A stretch of 64,000 nt of DNA from assembly GCF_007992175.1 (NCBI RefSeq), contig NZ_BJZT01000014.1, forward strand, positions 1-64,000, read 5' to 3'. The notes below the pieces were generated by a model. The model saw only the letters and a program-made list of their open reading frames with translations, was not told where the DNA came from and made no database searches. Shown here in pieces: positions 53,342 through 61,986 of the stretch; the first letter of the stretch is position 1; every line of letters starts with the position of its first letter. The position numbers and the translations under genes are program-made. The DNA is from Methylobacterium haplocladii (GTDB taxonomy: Bacteria > Pseudomonadota > Alphaproteobacteria > Rhizobiales > Beijerinckiaceae).

Positions 53342-55984
53342 ATGCCTCCAGTGATGCCGTCTCCCATCCCGACAACGGGCGAGCATGGTGCGACCGTCGT
53401 GCCGCCTGCGCGATCGGGCTGGCGCATGCTTGCCCGGGCTCTACCCCGCGCGGTCGGGCTCGGCCTGACGGTGCTCGCCGCTTTGGCGATCGAGCGCACG
53501 CTGCGCCACGTCTCGTTCGACTCGGTCGGGGCCGCCTATGCGCAGATCCCCGATGAAGCGCTGGCACTCGCGCTCCTGCTGACGGTCGTGAGCTTCGCGG
53601 CCATCGCGGTCTACGATCTCCTCGCGGTCGAGGCCGTCGCCCCGGGCAGGATCCCGCGCGTCACCGCCCTGGTGACGGGCGCCGGCGGCTATGCCGTGTC
53701 CAACACCCTCGGCTTTCCGTTGCTGACGCAGGGCGCCTTCCGGATGCGGGCCTACGCCGCGCATGCCGGCGGCTTGGCGGATGTCGGGCGCGTGCTCGGC
53801 GCCTCGTGGTTCGCGCTGCTGATGTCGCTCGTCACCATGACGGCGCTGGCGCTCGTCTGTGGACCGGAGCACTTTCACGGGCTCGGCGGCACCACGCCGC
53901 TCCACGCGACGCTGGCCGGAACCGCCGTGCTCGGCCTCGTCGCCGGCCTGCTGGTCTGGCTCGGTGCGACGCCGCGGGTGGTCCGCGTGCGCAGCTTCAG
54001 CCTTCGGCTGCCGACCTCGCGGTCGGCGCTCCTGCAGATCGCCGCCGGCATCGTCGACATCACCGCCGCCGCGGCCACGCTCTACGTGCTCCTGCCCGCC
54101 GACGCCCTGCCGGGCTTTCCGGCCTTCCTGCTCGCCTACATCGCCGCGACCCTCGTCGGGATCGCGAGCCACGCCCCCGGCGGCCTGGGTGCGTTCGAGG
54201 CGACGCTGCTGGCGAGCCTCGGGCTCGGTGCCCGGGCCGACGTGCTCGGCGCGCTGCTCGCCTACCGGGTGATCTACACGCTGTTGCCCTTCGGCGCGGC
54301 GCTCCTCGGCCTCGGCGCGGTCGAACTGCACCGCCGCCGGGCGGCGATCGCCCGCTCCCTGCGCTTCCTCGAGCCGATGGTGCCCGCGGCCTCCGCGGCC
54401 GTCGCCCTCTCCGGCGGGATCATGCTGCTCGCCTCCGGTGCGACGCGCGACCTCGCCTCGCGCATCGCCGTCCTGGCGGAGGTGGTGCCGACGCCCTTCG
54501 TCGAAGCCTCGCATTTCGCCTCCTGCCTCGTCGGGGTCGCGCTGCTGGTCATCGCCCGCGGGCTCTACCGGCGACTGGTGCGCGCCTGGAACGCGGCGCT
54601 GATGCTGCTCGTCCTCGGCGCCGGCTTCTCGCTCGGTAAGGGGCTCGATTGGGAGGAGGCGACGCTGCTCGGCGCGCTCGCCCTGTGCCTCGCCATGGTC
54701 CGGGGCTCGTTCTACCGCTGCCCGAAGGCCAACCCCTTCGCGGTGAGCAGGGTCTGGCTGCGCCGGGCCGGCCTCGGCCCGATGCTCGCAGCCGCCGGTA
54801 TCCTGACGACGGCCTCGGCGGGCCTCGGCTTCCTCGCCTTCAGGCACGGCGCCAGCGCCGACGCGCTGTGGTGGCAGATCTCGTGGGACGGCAGCGGGCC
54901 GGGGCTGGCGCGCGTCTCCTTCGCCTTCGTGGTTGGGCTCGCCGCCATCGGCTTCGACAGCGCCGTGAATCATCGCGGCCGCCGCCGCGCGGCCGAGCCG
55001 ACGATCCCGGCCGAGATTGCCGACATCGTCGGGGCCTCCACGAACGCTTCCGCCGCCATGGCGCTGCTGGGCGACAAGGAATTCCTGACCTCCGCCGAAG
55101 GCGTCGGCTTCGTGATGTATGCCCGCGCCGGCCGCAGCCTTGTGGCGCTCGGCGATCCGGTCGGCCCGACCCGGCTCCAGGCCGATCTCGCCTGGGCGTT
55201 CCGCGAGCTTGCCGACCGCGCCGCGGCGCGACCGGTCTTCTACGGCGTCGGCCCCGACAACCTCGCCCTGTTCCTCGACATGGGCCTCTCCGCGCTGAAG
55301 CTCGGCGAGGTCGCCCGCGTCCCGCTGGCCGACTTCTCGCTGAAGGGTCCGGCGCGGCACGACCTGCGCTATGGCCAGCGCCGTGCCGAGAAGGAGGGGC
55401 TGACCTTCGAGATCGTGCCGCGCGAGAAAGTGCGGCTCACGATGTACGAGCTGCGCCAGGTCTCGAACGCCTGGCTCGCGCACAAGCAGGGCGGCGAGAA
55501 GCGTTTCTCCATGGGGGCCTTCGACCCCGCCTATCTCGCCCGCTTCGACATCGCGGTGATGAAGAAGGAGGGCCGCATCGTCGCCTTCGCCAACCTGCTG
55601 CGCGGCGCCGACCGCAACGAGATCGCCATCGACCTGATCCGCTACGCCCCGGACGCCTCGAAGGTGATCATGGACGCGCTGTTCGCCAACCTGCTGCTGG
55701 CGGCGAAGGCCGAGGGCTATCGTTGGTTCAACCTCGGCGCGGCGCCACTCTCCGGCCTCGTCGACCGGCGGCTGGCCTCGCGCTGGAACCGCTTCGGCAC
55801 CTTCCTCTATCGCCGCGGCGCCGACCTCTACAGCTTCGACGGCCTGCGCAGCTTCAAGCAGAAGTTCGACCCGGTCTGGACGCCCTACTACCTGATCTGC
55901 CCCGGCGGCCTGCAGACGCCCAAGACCCTGCTCGACGTGACGACCCTGGTGAACGGCTCGCCGCTCGGCCTGATCCGGCGATGA
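53342..55984 (+). CDS. mprF: Bifunctional lysylphosphatidylglycerol flippase/synthetase (MprF/LpiA)
   Basis: 880 residues if ATG 53342 is the start; ATG 53246 and ATG 53354 are alternatives, and the longer frame to 53084 is not family-like. The N-terminal half is a polytopic flippase (about a dozen helices, e.g. LGLTVLAALAIERTL, ALALLLTVVSFAAIAVYDLL), with NTLGFPLLTQGAFRMRAYA. The C-terminal half is the cytosolic GNAT-like synthase (FVMYARAGRSLVALGDPVGP, NFLNLGAAPLSGL-type FNLGAAPLSGLVDRRLASRW). It adds lysine from Lys-tRNA to phosphatidylglycerol and flips the product, which raises resistance to cationic peptides and acid. Its stop overlaps the start of the acvB-like gene (ATGA). Confidence 0.94.
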   Translation: MPPVMPSPIPTTGEHGATVVPPARSGWRMLARALPRAVGLGLTVLAALAIERTLRHVSFDSVGAAYAQIPDEALALALLLTVVSFAAIAVYDLLAVEAVAPGRIPRVTALVTGAGGYAVSNTLGFPLLTQGAFRMRAYAAHAGGLADVGRVLGASWFALLMSLVTMTALALVCGPEHFHGLGGTTPLHATLAGTAVLGLVAGLLVWLGATPRVVRVRSFSLRLPTSRSALLQIAAGIVDITAAAATLYVLLPADALPGFPAFLLAYIAATLVGIASHAPGGLGAFEATLLASLGLGARADVLGALLAYRVIYTLLPFGAALLGLGAVELHRRRAAIARSLRFLEPMVPAASAAVALSGGIMLLASGATRDLASRIAVLAEVVPTPFVEASHFASCLVGVALLVIARGLYRRLVRAWNAALMLLVLGAGFSLGKGLDWEEATLLGALALCLAMVRGSFYRCPKANPFAVSRVWLRRAGLGPMLAAAGILTTASAGLGFLAFRHGASADALWWQISWDGSGPGLARVSFAFVVGLAAIGFDSAVNHRGRRRAAEPTIPAEIADIVGASTNASAAMALLGDKEFLTSAEGVGFVMYARAGRSLVALGDPVGPTRLQADLAWAFRELADRAAARPVFYGVGPDNLALFLDMGLSALKLGEVARVPLADFSLKGPARHDLRYGQRRAEKEGLTFEIVPREKVRLTMYELRQVSNAWLAHKQGGEKRFSMGAFDPAYLARFDIAVMKKEGRIVAFANLLRGADRNEIAIDLIRYAPDASKVIMDALFANLLLAAKAEGYRWFNLGAAPLSGLVDRRLASRWNRFGTFLYRRGADLYSFDGLRSFKQKFDPVWTPYYLICPGGLQTPKTLLDVTTLVNGSPLGLIRR

Positions 55985-57357
55985 GGCCCGGCCGCCGCCG
56001 CGTTCTGCTCGGCGGGGCGGCTGTTCTCGCGGCCGTCATCGGGGCCGGCCTGCTGCTTCCACACCCAAAAGCGCCGTCGCGCGTGCCCGAGCGGATCTCG
56101 TCCGCCCAGATCGAGGACGTGCTGGTGGAGCCTCCGGCCGGCACGCCGGTGGGCCTCGCCGCGATCGTCTCCGATGCCGGCGGGACGGGGCCTGCGGAGC
56201 ATGCGCTGGGAGACGCCCTGCGCGCGCGCGGCCTCATCGTGCTCCAGCTCGATTGGGCGCGATGGCGCGCCGCCCTCGACCGCGAGACCACGCCCTGCAT
56301 CCGGCCGATCGTCGATGTCGAGCTGCTGGCCAAGGAGGCGCAGCGAACGCTGAAGGGTCAGAGCTACCTGCGCCCTGTCCTCGTCGGCCGCGGCGAGGGC
56401 GGCACACTCGTCGAGGCGATCCTGTCGCGGGCGTTGCCGGCGACCCTCGGCGGCGGCGTCGCCCTCGATCCGGCGGTCGCGCTTCGCACCGTCCGCCCGC
56501 TCTGCGACGACGCCGCGCCGGTCGCCGCAGCGGTCTCCCTACCGGAGGGCGGCTTCGCCTACCCGCTGCCGGCGCGGAGTCAGGCTCAGCTGACAATCGT
56601 GAGCGCGGAGGCCGCGCCGGCCCCGCCCGAGCCTGCGCCCGGTGCCGGCCCCTTCGCGGTCGAGCGGCACGCAGAGCCGGATCCCGCCCGCCGTAGCGCC
56701 GCCGCACTCGACGCCGCAGCGGCGATCGCGGCGCAGGATGCCGGAACCGGCGGCCTGCCCCTGGTCGACCTGCCGGCTGTCGGCAGGACGCGCGCGGTCG
56801 CCCTGTTCGTCTCCGGCGACGGCGGATGGCGCGACATCGACAAGACCATCGGCGAGCGCTTGACGCGCGAGGGCATCCACGTCGTCGGCCTCGACGCCCT
56901 GCGCTACTACTGGACGGATCGCGACCCCAAGGCCGTCGCCGCCGACGTCGCCGCGATGCTGCAGGAGGCCGACCCCGGCAAGACGCTGCCGGTGATGGTG
57001 CTCGGCTACTCCTTCGGTGCCGACCTGTTTCCGTTCTCATGGCCGTACCTGCCGGCGTCGCTCCGCGACCGCATCCGGCTGATCGCCCTGCTGGCGCCGA
57101 GCCGCAGCACCGGGTTCAGCGTTTCGGTGAAGGGCTGGCTCGGCCTCGGCGGCGAGCACGCCGTGGTGCCGCAACTCGCGGCGCTCCCGGCCGATCGCGT
57201 GCTCTGCATCCACGGCTCGAAGGAAACGGACTCGCCCTGCCGCGACCCGAGCCTCGCCGCCACACGAAAGCTCCTCATCGACGGCGGCCACCACTTCGAC
57301 GGCGACTACCCGGCCATCGCCCGCCGCATCGTCGAGGCGGCCCGACTGCCGGAGTGA
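55981..57357 (+). CDS. acvB: AcvB/VirJ-family periplasmic protein, probable lysyl-PG hydrolase
   Basis: 458 residues from ATG 55981, overlapping mprF by four bases. An N-terminal signal/anchor (GRRRVLLGGAAVLAAVIGAG) exports it. The C-terminal half is the VirJ alpha/beta-hydrolase region: ALFVSGDGGWRDIDKTIGER, nucleophile Ser in LGYSFGADL (GxSxG), ALLAPSRSTGF and HGSKETDSPC. In Agrobacterium tumefaciens AcvB counters LpiA by degrading lysyl-phosphatidylglycerol, and the gene pair is conserved; the same role is the natural reading here. The N-terminal half (VGLAAIVSDAGGTGPAEHAL) is a second, more diverged copy of the same fold. Confidence 0.9.
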   Translation: MRPGRRRVLLGGAAVLAAVIGAGLLLPHPKAPSRVPERISSAQIEDVLVEPPAGTPVGLAAIVSDAGGTGPAEHALGDALRARGLIVLQLDWARWRAALDRETTPCIRPIVDVELLAKEAQRTLKGQSYLRPVLVGRGEGGTLVEAILSRALPATLGGGVALDPAVALRTVRPLCDDAAPVAAAVSLPEGGFAYPLPARSQAQLTIVSAEAAPAPPEPAPGAGPFAVERHAEPDPARRSAAALDAAAAIAAQDAGTGGLPLVDLPAVGRTRAVALFVSGDGGWRDIDKTIGERLTREGIHVVGLDALRYYWTDRDPKAVAADVAAMLQEADPGKTLPVMVLGYSFGADLFPFSWPYLPASLRDRIRLIALLAPSRSTGFSVSVKGWLGLGGEHAVVPQLAALPADRVLCIHGSKETDSPCRDPSLAATRKLLIDGGHHFDGDYPAIARRIVEAARLPE

Positions 57358-57625
57358 TCCCGGTTCCGGTCGATGCGTTCGGACCATCATCAGTCCAATG
57401 CCGAGCCGTCATTGCGAGCCGAAGGCGAAGCAATCCAGGGCCAACGCCCTGACGTCCGCGTGTTGGCCCTGGATCGCTTCGCTTCGCTCGCGATGACGAG
57501 GAGAATTTCGATCCAACCAACCCGAAACAGGATGCAGCGCCGCCGCGTCGGCCCTCGGACCGCTCGGCGGATCTTGAGCGTTGGCATCGCGACGCCCGGC
57601 TACGCCACAGACCGACGAGGACACG
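57358..57625. other. Intergenic region with a large palindromic repeat
   Basis: 268 bases between acvB and the phosphatase gene, mostly filled by the palindrome at 57408-57498. It may limit read-through between the two units. The short frames are not family-like. Confidence 0.5.
57408..57498. repeat. Intergenic palindromic repeat (BIME-like), copy 2
   Basis: Outer arms CGTCATTGCGAG and CTCGCGATGACG, then GCGAAGCAATCCAGGGCC on the left and GGCCCTGGATCGCTTCGC on the right, with a loop of about 20 bases. A nearly perfect inverted repeat of about 38 bp per arm, related to the copy at 23248-23332. Confidence 0.8.
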
Positions 57626-58093
57626 ATGACCGACCGCAAATCCGCCGTGCTGTTCGTCTGCCTCGGCAACATCTGTCGCTCGCCCCTGGCCGAGGCCGCC
57701 TTCCGTCAGGAGGCCGAGCGCGCCGGCCTCGACGTCACGGTGGACTCGGCTGGCACCGGCGCCTGGCATGTCGGCAATCCGCCGGACCGCCGCGCGCAGG
57801 CGGTGGCGCTCTGCAACGGCGTCGACATCTCCGGCTACGACGCGCGGCAGGTGAAGCCCGAGGACTTCGCCCGCTTCACCGACATCGTCGCCCTCGACCG
57901 CGACAACCTCGCGGTGCTGGAGCGGATGCGGCCGGAGGGCGGGGCCGCCCTGTCTCTCCTCCTCGACCACGTGCCGGGCCGCCGGGGCGAGGCCGTGGCC
58001 GACCCCTATTACGGCAGCGATGCCGGCTTCGACACGACCTGGGCCGACGTGACCGCAGGCGCCCGCGCCCTCGTCGCAGCATTGTCGCGGTGA
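57626..58093 (+). CDS. Low-molecular-weight protein tyrosine phosphatase
   Basis: 155 residues from ATG 57626. The P-loop CX5RS is in FVCLGNICRSPLAEAAF (Cys12, Arg18), the dyad acid in DPYYGSDAGFD, and the VDSAGTGAWHVG segment is typical. It hydrolyses phosphotyrosine, but some family members act as ribulosamine-5-phosphatases. It is coupled (GTGA overlap) to a fructosamine-kinase-family gene, and that pairing makes a deglycation role more likely than signalling. Confidence 0.94.
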   Translation: MTDRKSAVLFVCLGNICRSPLAEAAFRQEAERAGLDVTVDSAGTGAWHVGNPPDRRAQAVALCNGVDISGYDARQVKPEDFARFTDIVALDRDNLAVLERMRPEGGAALSLLLDHVPGRRGEAVADPYYGSDAGFDTTWADVTAGARALVAALSR

Positions 58094-58893
58094 GCGGTCT
58101 CGCCGGGCACGGCGCCACCCTCCTCGGCGGCCGCCTCGCGCGGGCCGAGGCCATCGGCGGCGGCGATCTGTCGTGCGTCGTGCGGGTCGTGCTCGAGGAC
58201 GGGCGCGAGGCGGTGGTGAAGGACGGGCCGGACCCGCCGGCCGAGGCCGCGATGCTGCGCGCGATCCGCGCCACCGGCACGCCCGCGCCGGAGGTTCTGG
58301 CCGCCGACGCCTCCGCCCTCGTCCTGGAGCGCCTGCCCGACAGCGGCCATCGCGGCGCCGACGCGGATCTCGGCCGTGCCGTCGCCCGGCTCCATGCCGC
58401 GACGGGCGAGCGCTACGGCTGGGCGCAGGACTTCGCCTTCGGCCGGGTCGCGATCAAAAACGGCTGGAGCGCGGACTGGCCCGCCTTCTGGGCCGAGCGC
58501 CGCCTGCTCTGCCACGTCCCGCATTGCGATCCCGCGCTCGGGCGGTGCGTCGAGTCCCTGGCCGCCTCCCTCTCCCGAAGACTGCCGGCGCGGCCGCGCC
58601 CGGCCCTGCTGCACGGCGACCTCTGGGGCGGAAACGTGCTGTGCCACGGCGCACGCGTCTCCGGCCTGATCGACCCGGCCTGCTATTACGGCCACGCCGA
58701 GGTCGACCTGGCCACGCTCGCCCTGTTCGGCCGCCCCGGCCCGGCCTTTCGCGAGGCCTACGGCCCGGCCGAACCGGGCTTTTCCGAGCGCGTGCCGCTC
58801 TACCAGCTCTGGCCGGCGCTCGTGCACCTGCGGCTGTTCGGTGCGGGCTATCGGGGGATGGTCGCGGGGTTGCTGGACGCAGTGGGTGCGTGA
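58090..58893 (+). CDS. Fructosamine/ketoamine 3-kinase family protein
   Basis: 267 residues from GTG 58090, overlapping the phosphatase stop by four bases. Kinase-like fold: EAVVKDGPDPPAEAAMLRAI (the ATP Lys), catalytic loop LLHGDLWGGNVL, and GLIDPACYYGHAEVDLATLA (metal-binding Asp). The FN3K family phosphorylates ketosamine adducts on proteins, destabilising them so that the amine is freed; bacterial members prefer ribulosamine or erythrulosamine. Length is normal for bacterial homologues. The coupled phosphatase supports a role in protein repair. Confidence 0.92.
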   Translation: MSGLAGHGATLLGGRLARAEAIGGGDLSCVVRVVLEDGREAVVKDGPDPPAEAAMLRAIRATGTPAPEVLAADASALVLERLPDSGHRGADADLGRAVARLHAATGERYGWAQDFAFGRVAIKNGWSADWPAFWAERRLLCHVPHCDPALGRCVESLAASLSRRLPARPRPALLHGDLWGGNVLCHGARVSGLIDPACYYGHAEVDLATLALFGRPGPAFREAYGPAEPGFSERVPLYQLWPALVHLRLFGAGYRGMVAGLLDAVGA

Positions 58894-59238
58894 GCTGGAG
58901 GGCTGGATCCGCGTCGCCGTCCGGCGTTGGATCTTTTTGAGTTTTGTCGAGGCTAGCCGGCCGCTTGCGATCCGACCGCGCTGCTCGCGAGCTTTCCGCG
59001 TCGTCTGAAACGCGGTCGTCCCTTCACGTGGATGTCGCCATGCGAGACTACCTTCGCTTGCCTTGCACGTTAGAGTAAGCGTTTCGACCTGAGTTACAGG
59101 TTCGCAGCGATCATTAGTCCCCTAGAAATCCTAATCCTTGAGCACATCAGGTAGTTTTTGTCCGCTAGACATTGCGGTATCACCGGGTGATAGGCGTCGC
59201 CGAAAGGTCGGTCCCACGGCCGTGCTTGCCTGTTATTC
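58894..59238. other. Intergenic region of about 345 bp, nothing recognised
   Basis: Between the FN3K-like gene and the 3' end of the TetR gene (convergent). No gene, terminator or repeat can be supported. A short plus frame (59172-59414) runs antisense into the TetR gene and is a shadow. Confidence 0.5.
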
Positions 59239-59832
59239 TCACGTCCTTGGCAATGACTGATGGCGATCCAGAAGATCGTTTGAAACGACGTCGAGGATTT
59301 CGTCTGACAGCTTTTCATCGGGCACGACGCGGGACAAGAGAACCGCCCCTACCATTTCAGCCAGTATCCGGATTGCAGTCGACCTCTTCTCCGTCGCATC
59401 GGCTTCTGGATTGATCGCTGTAAGTAGATCAAGATAATTCGAGACTATGTTTCCAAAAAACAATTTGAGTTCAGGGTTATCGCAACGTGCCGCATCAGCG
59501 GCCAATGCAGTCAGACTGCATCCCATTCCCGGGTCATCCCGATGATGGCTTGAAACATAATGTTTGACGAGCGCCTCGAAGGGTTCGCTGGCATCGGCTG
59601 CCAGTCGCTGCCGAATATCGGCGCTCGTCATGCCAAAGGCTCGTTTGACAGCCTCGACAACGAAGTCGTCCTTCGACTTGAACTGGCGATAGAAGCCACC
59701 GTGCGTGAGGCCTGACGCCTTCATGAGATCGGCGATGCCGATCCCGTCGATGCCGCGTTCCCGGAAGAGCTTCGCTGCGGTGTCGAGCACCCTGTTCCGG
59801 TTCTGCTCGACCTGCTCCCTGCTGATCTTCAC
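59239..59832 (-). CDS. TetR/AcrR-family transcriptional regulator
   Basis: 197 residues from GTG 59832, with AGGAG seven bases upstream on its strand. The N-terminal HTH is typical: VLDTAAKLFRERGIDGIGIA, DLMKASGLTHGGFYRQFKSK. The C-terminal ligand domain (CSLTALAADAARCDNPELKL, LAEMVGAVLLSRVVPDEKLS) is of the LfrR/NemR-like length. It is divergent from an SDR gene with 140 bases between starts that contain a perfect palindrome, so it most likely represses both itself and the SDR/hydrolase/YCII cluster, with an electrophile or a lipophilic compound as ligand (inference). Confidence 0.93.
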   Translation of the reverse strand: MKISREQVEQNRNRVLDTAAKLFRERGIDGIGIADLMKASGLTHGGFYRQFKSKDDFVVEAVKRAFGMTSADIRQRLAADASEPFEALVKHYVSSHHRDDPGMGCSLTALAADAARCDNPELKLFFGNIVSNYLDLLTAINPEADATEKRSTAIRILAEMVGAVLLSRVVPDEKLSDEILDVVSNDLLDRHQSLPRT

Positions 59833-59858
59833 GGGCGGCTCCTAATGATGACAACCGA

Positions 59859-59888
59859 CATATAACGATCCGTGCGGGGTTTGTCAGC
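59859..59888 (-). promoter_or_regulatory. Possible tetR promoter
   Basis: On the minus strand CTGACA (59888-59883) lies 18 bases before TATATG (59864-59859), about 27 bases before the GTG start. Matches to consensus are 5/6 and 4/6. TGATGAC-type half sites lie close by. Confidence 0.4.
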
Positions 59889-59910
59889 CGTCCGGCCGCG
59901 GGGCCGCGCT

Positions 59911-59939
59911 TGACAATGACGATCGTCATCAATAACTAA
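59911..59939 (+). promoter_or_regulatory. Promoter with embedded operator, SDR cluster
   Basis: TTGACA (59911-59916) and TAACTA (59934-59939) are 17 bases apart. The spacer contains the perfect 14-bp palindrome ATGACGATCGTCAT (59917-59930), a natural TetR operator. A bound repressor would block polymerase. The ATG at 59972 gives a leader of about 25 bases. Confidence 0.7.
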
Positions 59940-59971
59940 TGATGACGTTCATAATCATTGGGAGAGTGACC

Positions 59972-60805
59972 ATGACCGATACCCGGCCGAAATCCACACG
60001 CGACAGGGTCGCCCTCATAACGGGAGCGGCAAGCGGCATTGGCCTCGCCATAGGGGTCGCACTCGTACGCAAAGGCTTCCGGGTGTTCGGGACGAGCCGG
60101 CAGGCGCAGCCCGGCGAGGTGCGTCAGGGCATCCATATGCTGCGCTGCGACGTCATCGACGATACGTCCGTCACGCAAACGGTGGCGGAGGTGCTCAAGC
60201 TGACGGGCCGGATCGACGTCCTCGTCAACAACGCCGGCCGCAGTCTCATCGGTGGCGCCGAGGAATCGTCCCTGGGCCAGGCTCGGGATCTCTTCGACAT
60301 CAATGTGTTCGGCATCGTCCGGACAACCAATGCCGTCCTGCCGACCATGCGTTCTCAACGCAGCGGACGCATCATCAATATCAGTTCGGTGGCCGGCTTC
60401 CTGCCGGGTCCCTACACCGCGCTCTACAGCGCGACCAAGCACGCCGTCGAAGGCTATTCCGAGTCCCTCGATCACGAGCTGCGCAGTCTCGGAATTCGCG
60501 TCTCGCTGGTCGCCCCGGCCTTCACCCGGACCGACCTGGAAAACAATGCCGACAAGCCGGATCGGGTCCTGAGCGTCTACGACAAGGGTCGGCAGGCGAT
60601 GATCTCGACCTGGCAGACCGGCATCGCCGCGGGCGATCCCGTGGAAGCGGTGGCCGACCAGGTGGTTCTGGCTGCCACCGACTCGCAGCCGAACATCCGC
60701 TACATGCCCGGCAAGACGGCTGGCCGCCTCCACTTCATGCGGCGCTACGTGCCTGAAAAGGCTTTCGAAAAGAGCTTTCGCAAGCAGATGGGCGTGGCCG
60801 ACTGA
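59972..60805 (+). CDS. Short-chain dehydrogenase/reductase
   Basis: 277 residues from ATG 59972, with GGGAGAG upstream; an earlier ATG at 59942 region is open but too close to the promoter. Classical SDR: nucleotide motif VALITGAASGIGLAIG, DVLVNNAG, ISSVAGF with the catalytic Ser, and the active-site YSATKHAVE (Tyr-x3-Lys). A variant C-terminus (IRYMPGKTAGRLHFMRRYVP) fits the atypical SDRs with oxidoreductase names. Cofactor preference is not certain; the Arg in TSRQAQ after strand 2 hints at NADP. First gene of the TetR-controlled cluster. Confidence 0.93.
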   Translation: MTDTRPKSTRDRVALITGAASGIGLAIGVALVRKGFRVFGTSRQAQPGEVRQGIHMLRCDVIDDTSVTQTVAEVLKLTGRIDVLVNNAGRSLIGGAEESSLGQARDLFDINVFGIVRTTNAVLPTMRSQRSGRIINISSVAGFLPGPYTALYSATKHAVEGYSESLDHELRSLGIRVSLVAPAFTRTDLENNADKPDRVLSVYDKGRQAMISTWQTGIAAGDPVEAVADQVVLAATDSQPNIRYMPGKTAGRLHFMRRYVPEKAFEKSFRKQMGVAD

Positions 60806-60920
60806 CTGAGCTGGAGCAACCGCGGCACGGCTCGCACCAGGCGGGACAACGCGATCCCTCGCGCCATCCGGTGCCGAAGTCGATCGGCGAAACATCATTG
60901 GCAACAGAAGGACGAAAACG

Positions 60921-61907
60921 ATGTCACGGGACGAAATTCGCGCGAACGACATGGCCATTGCAGCGCCGGCACGTCGCAAGGCATTGATCGCGGGCGCGGC
61001 AACGCTTAGCGCCCTGGCGTTGCCGTCTGACGTGCTCGCGCAGGCCACGCGATCGGCAGCCGCGTCCGCCACCGCGGACACCCGCTTCGTCGAAGTCGGG
61101 GGGCGCAGGCTCGCCTATCGCTCGGTCGGCAAGGGCAAACCCATCGTACTGGCCCACCGCTTCCGCGGTGTCCTGGGGCTTTGGGACCCGGCCTTCATCG
61201 ACGCCTTGGCGGGGCAGGGCTTTCAGGTCGTCACCTTCGATCATTCGGGCTTCGGCCTCTCGACCGGCACGAAGTCGTACGACCCCGCATCCCTGGTGAA
61301 GGACACCAAGGATCTGGTGGACGCCCTCGGCCTCAAGGACGTCGTGATCGGCGGCTGGTCCTTCGGCGCGATCGTGGCGCAGATCTACGTGGCGATGCTC
61401 GGCCCCACCGTCAGCCACGCGGTCCTGATCGCCGGCACGCCGCCCGGCCTCCTCGTCAAGCCCGGGCAGCAGCGCTTCTACGACCTGGCCGCACAGGACG
61501 AAGCGACCCTGGAGCAATACACCGACATGTTCTTCGATCCCGACGACGCGGGCAGCCGCGCGGCTTCGAAACGCTCGTTCGACCGGATTTTTTCCAGTTC
61601 GAACAAGCGTAGCCCGGACATCCCGGCGGACTGGGCCATAGCACAGGCCCCGCGGACGCCACCGAACCCGGTATTTCCGTCCGAGGATGTGCTGAATGCG
61701 CTGCAACACACCAACGTCCCGATCATCCACCTCAACGGCGACCGCGACATCTCCTTCCCGGTCGAGAACTGGTACGCGTTGAACGGGAAGTTTCCGACGC
61801 TGCAGGTGGTCACCTATCCGCGCGCCGGTCACGCGGCGCACTTCCAATATCCCGATCTTGCTGCAGCAGACATCGCCGCGTTCGTTAAGAACACGAAGAA
61901 AGCTTGA
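60921..61907 (+). CDS. Alpha/beta hydrolase with N-terminal export signal
   Basis: 328 residues from ATG 60921. After a short leader the sequence ARRKALIAGAATLSALALPS then DVLAQA looks like a Tat-type (RR-K) signal with a cleavage site, so the enzyme is probably periplasmic. The hydrolase core has VLAHRFRGVLGLWDPAF, the nucleophile Ser in GGWSFGAIVAQ (GxSxG), the acid Asp in LNGDRDISFP and the His in PRAGHAAHFQYP. It resembles chloroperoxidase/epoxide-hydrolase-type esterases; substrate unknown. Second gene of the cluster, 115 bases after the SDR. Confidence 0.9.
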   Translation: MSRDEIRANDMAIAAPARRKALIAGAATLSALALPSDVLAQATRSAAASATADTRFVEVGGRRLAYRSVGKGKPIVLAHRFRGVLGLWDPAFIDALAGQGFQVVTFDHSGFGLSTGTKSYDPASLVKDTKDLVDALGLKDVVIGGWSFGAIVAQIYVAMLGPTVSHAVLIAGTPPGLLVKPGQQRFYDLAAQDEATLEQYTDMFFDPDDAGSRAASKRSFDRIFSSSNKRSPDIPADWAIAQAPRTPPNPVFPSEDVLNALQHTNVPIIHLNGDRDISFPVENWYALNGKFPTLQVVTYPRAGHAAHFQYPDLAAADIAAFVKNTKKA

Positions 61908-61986
61908 CGCCGGGTCGGCCACACAAGTGACGCCGCTCAGAGATGCAGAGCGGCGTCAGAGGATCCCACTTATCGAGGAAATTTTC

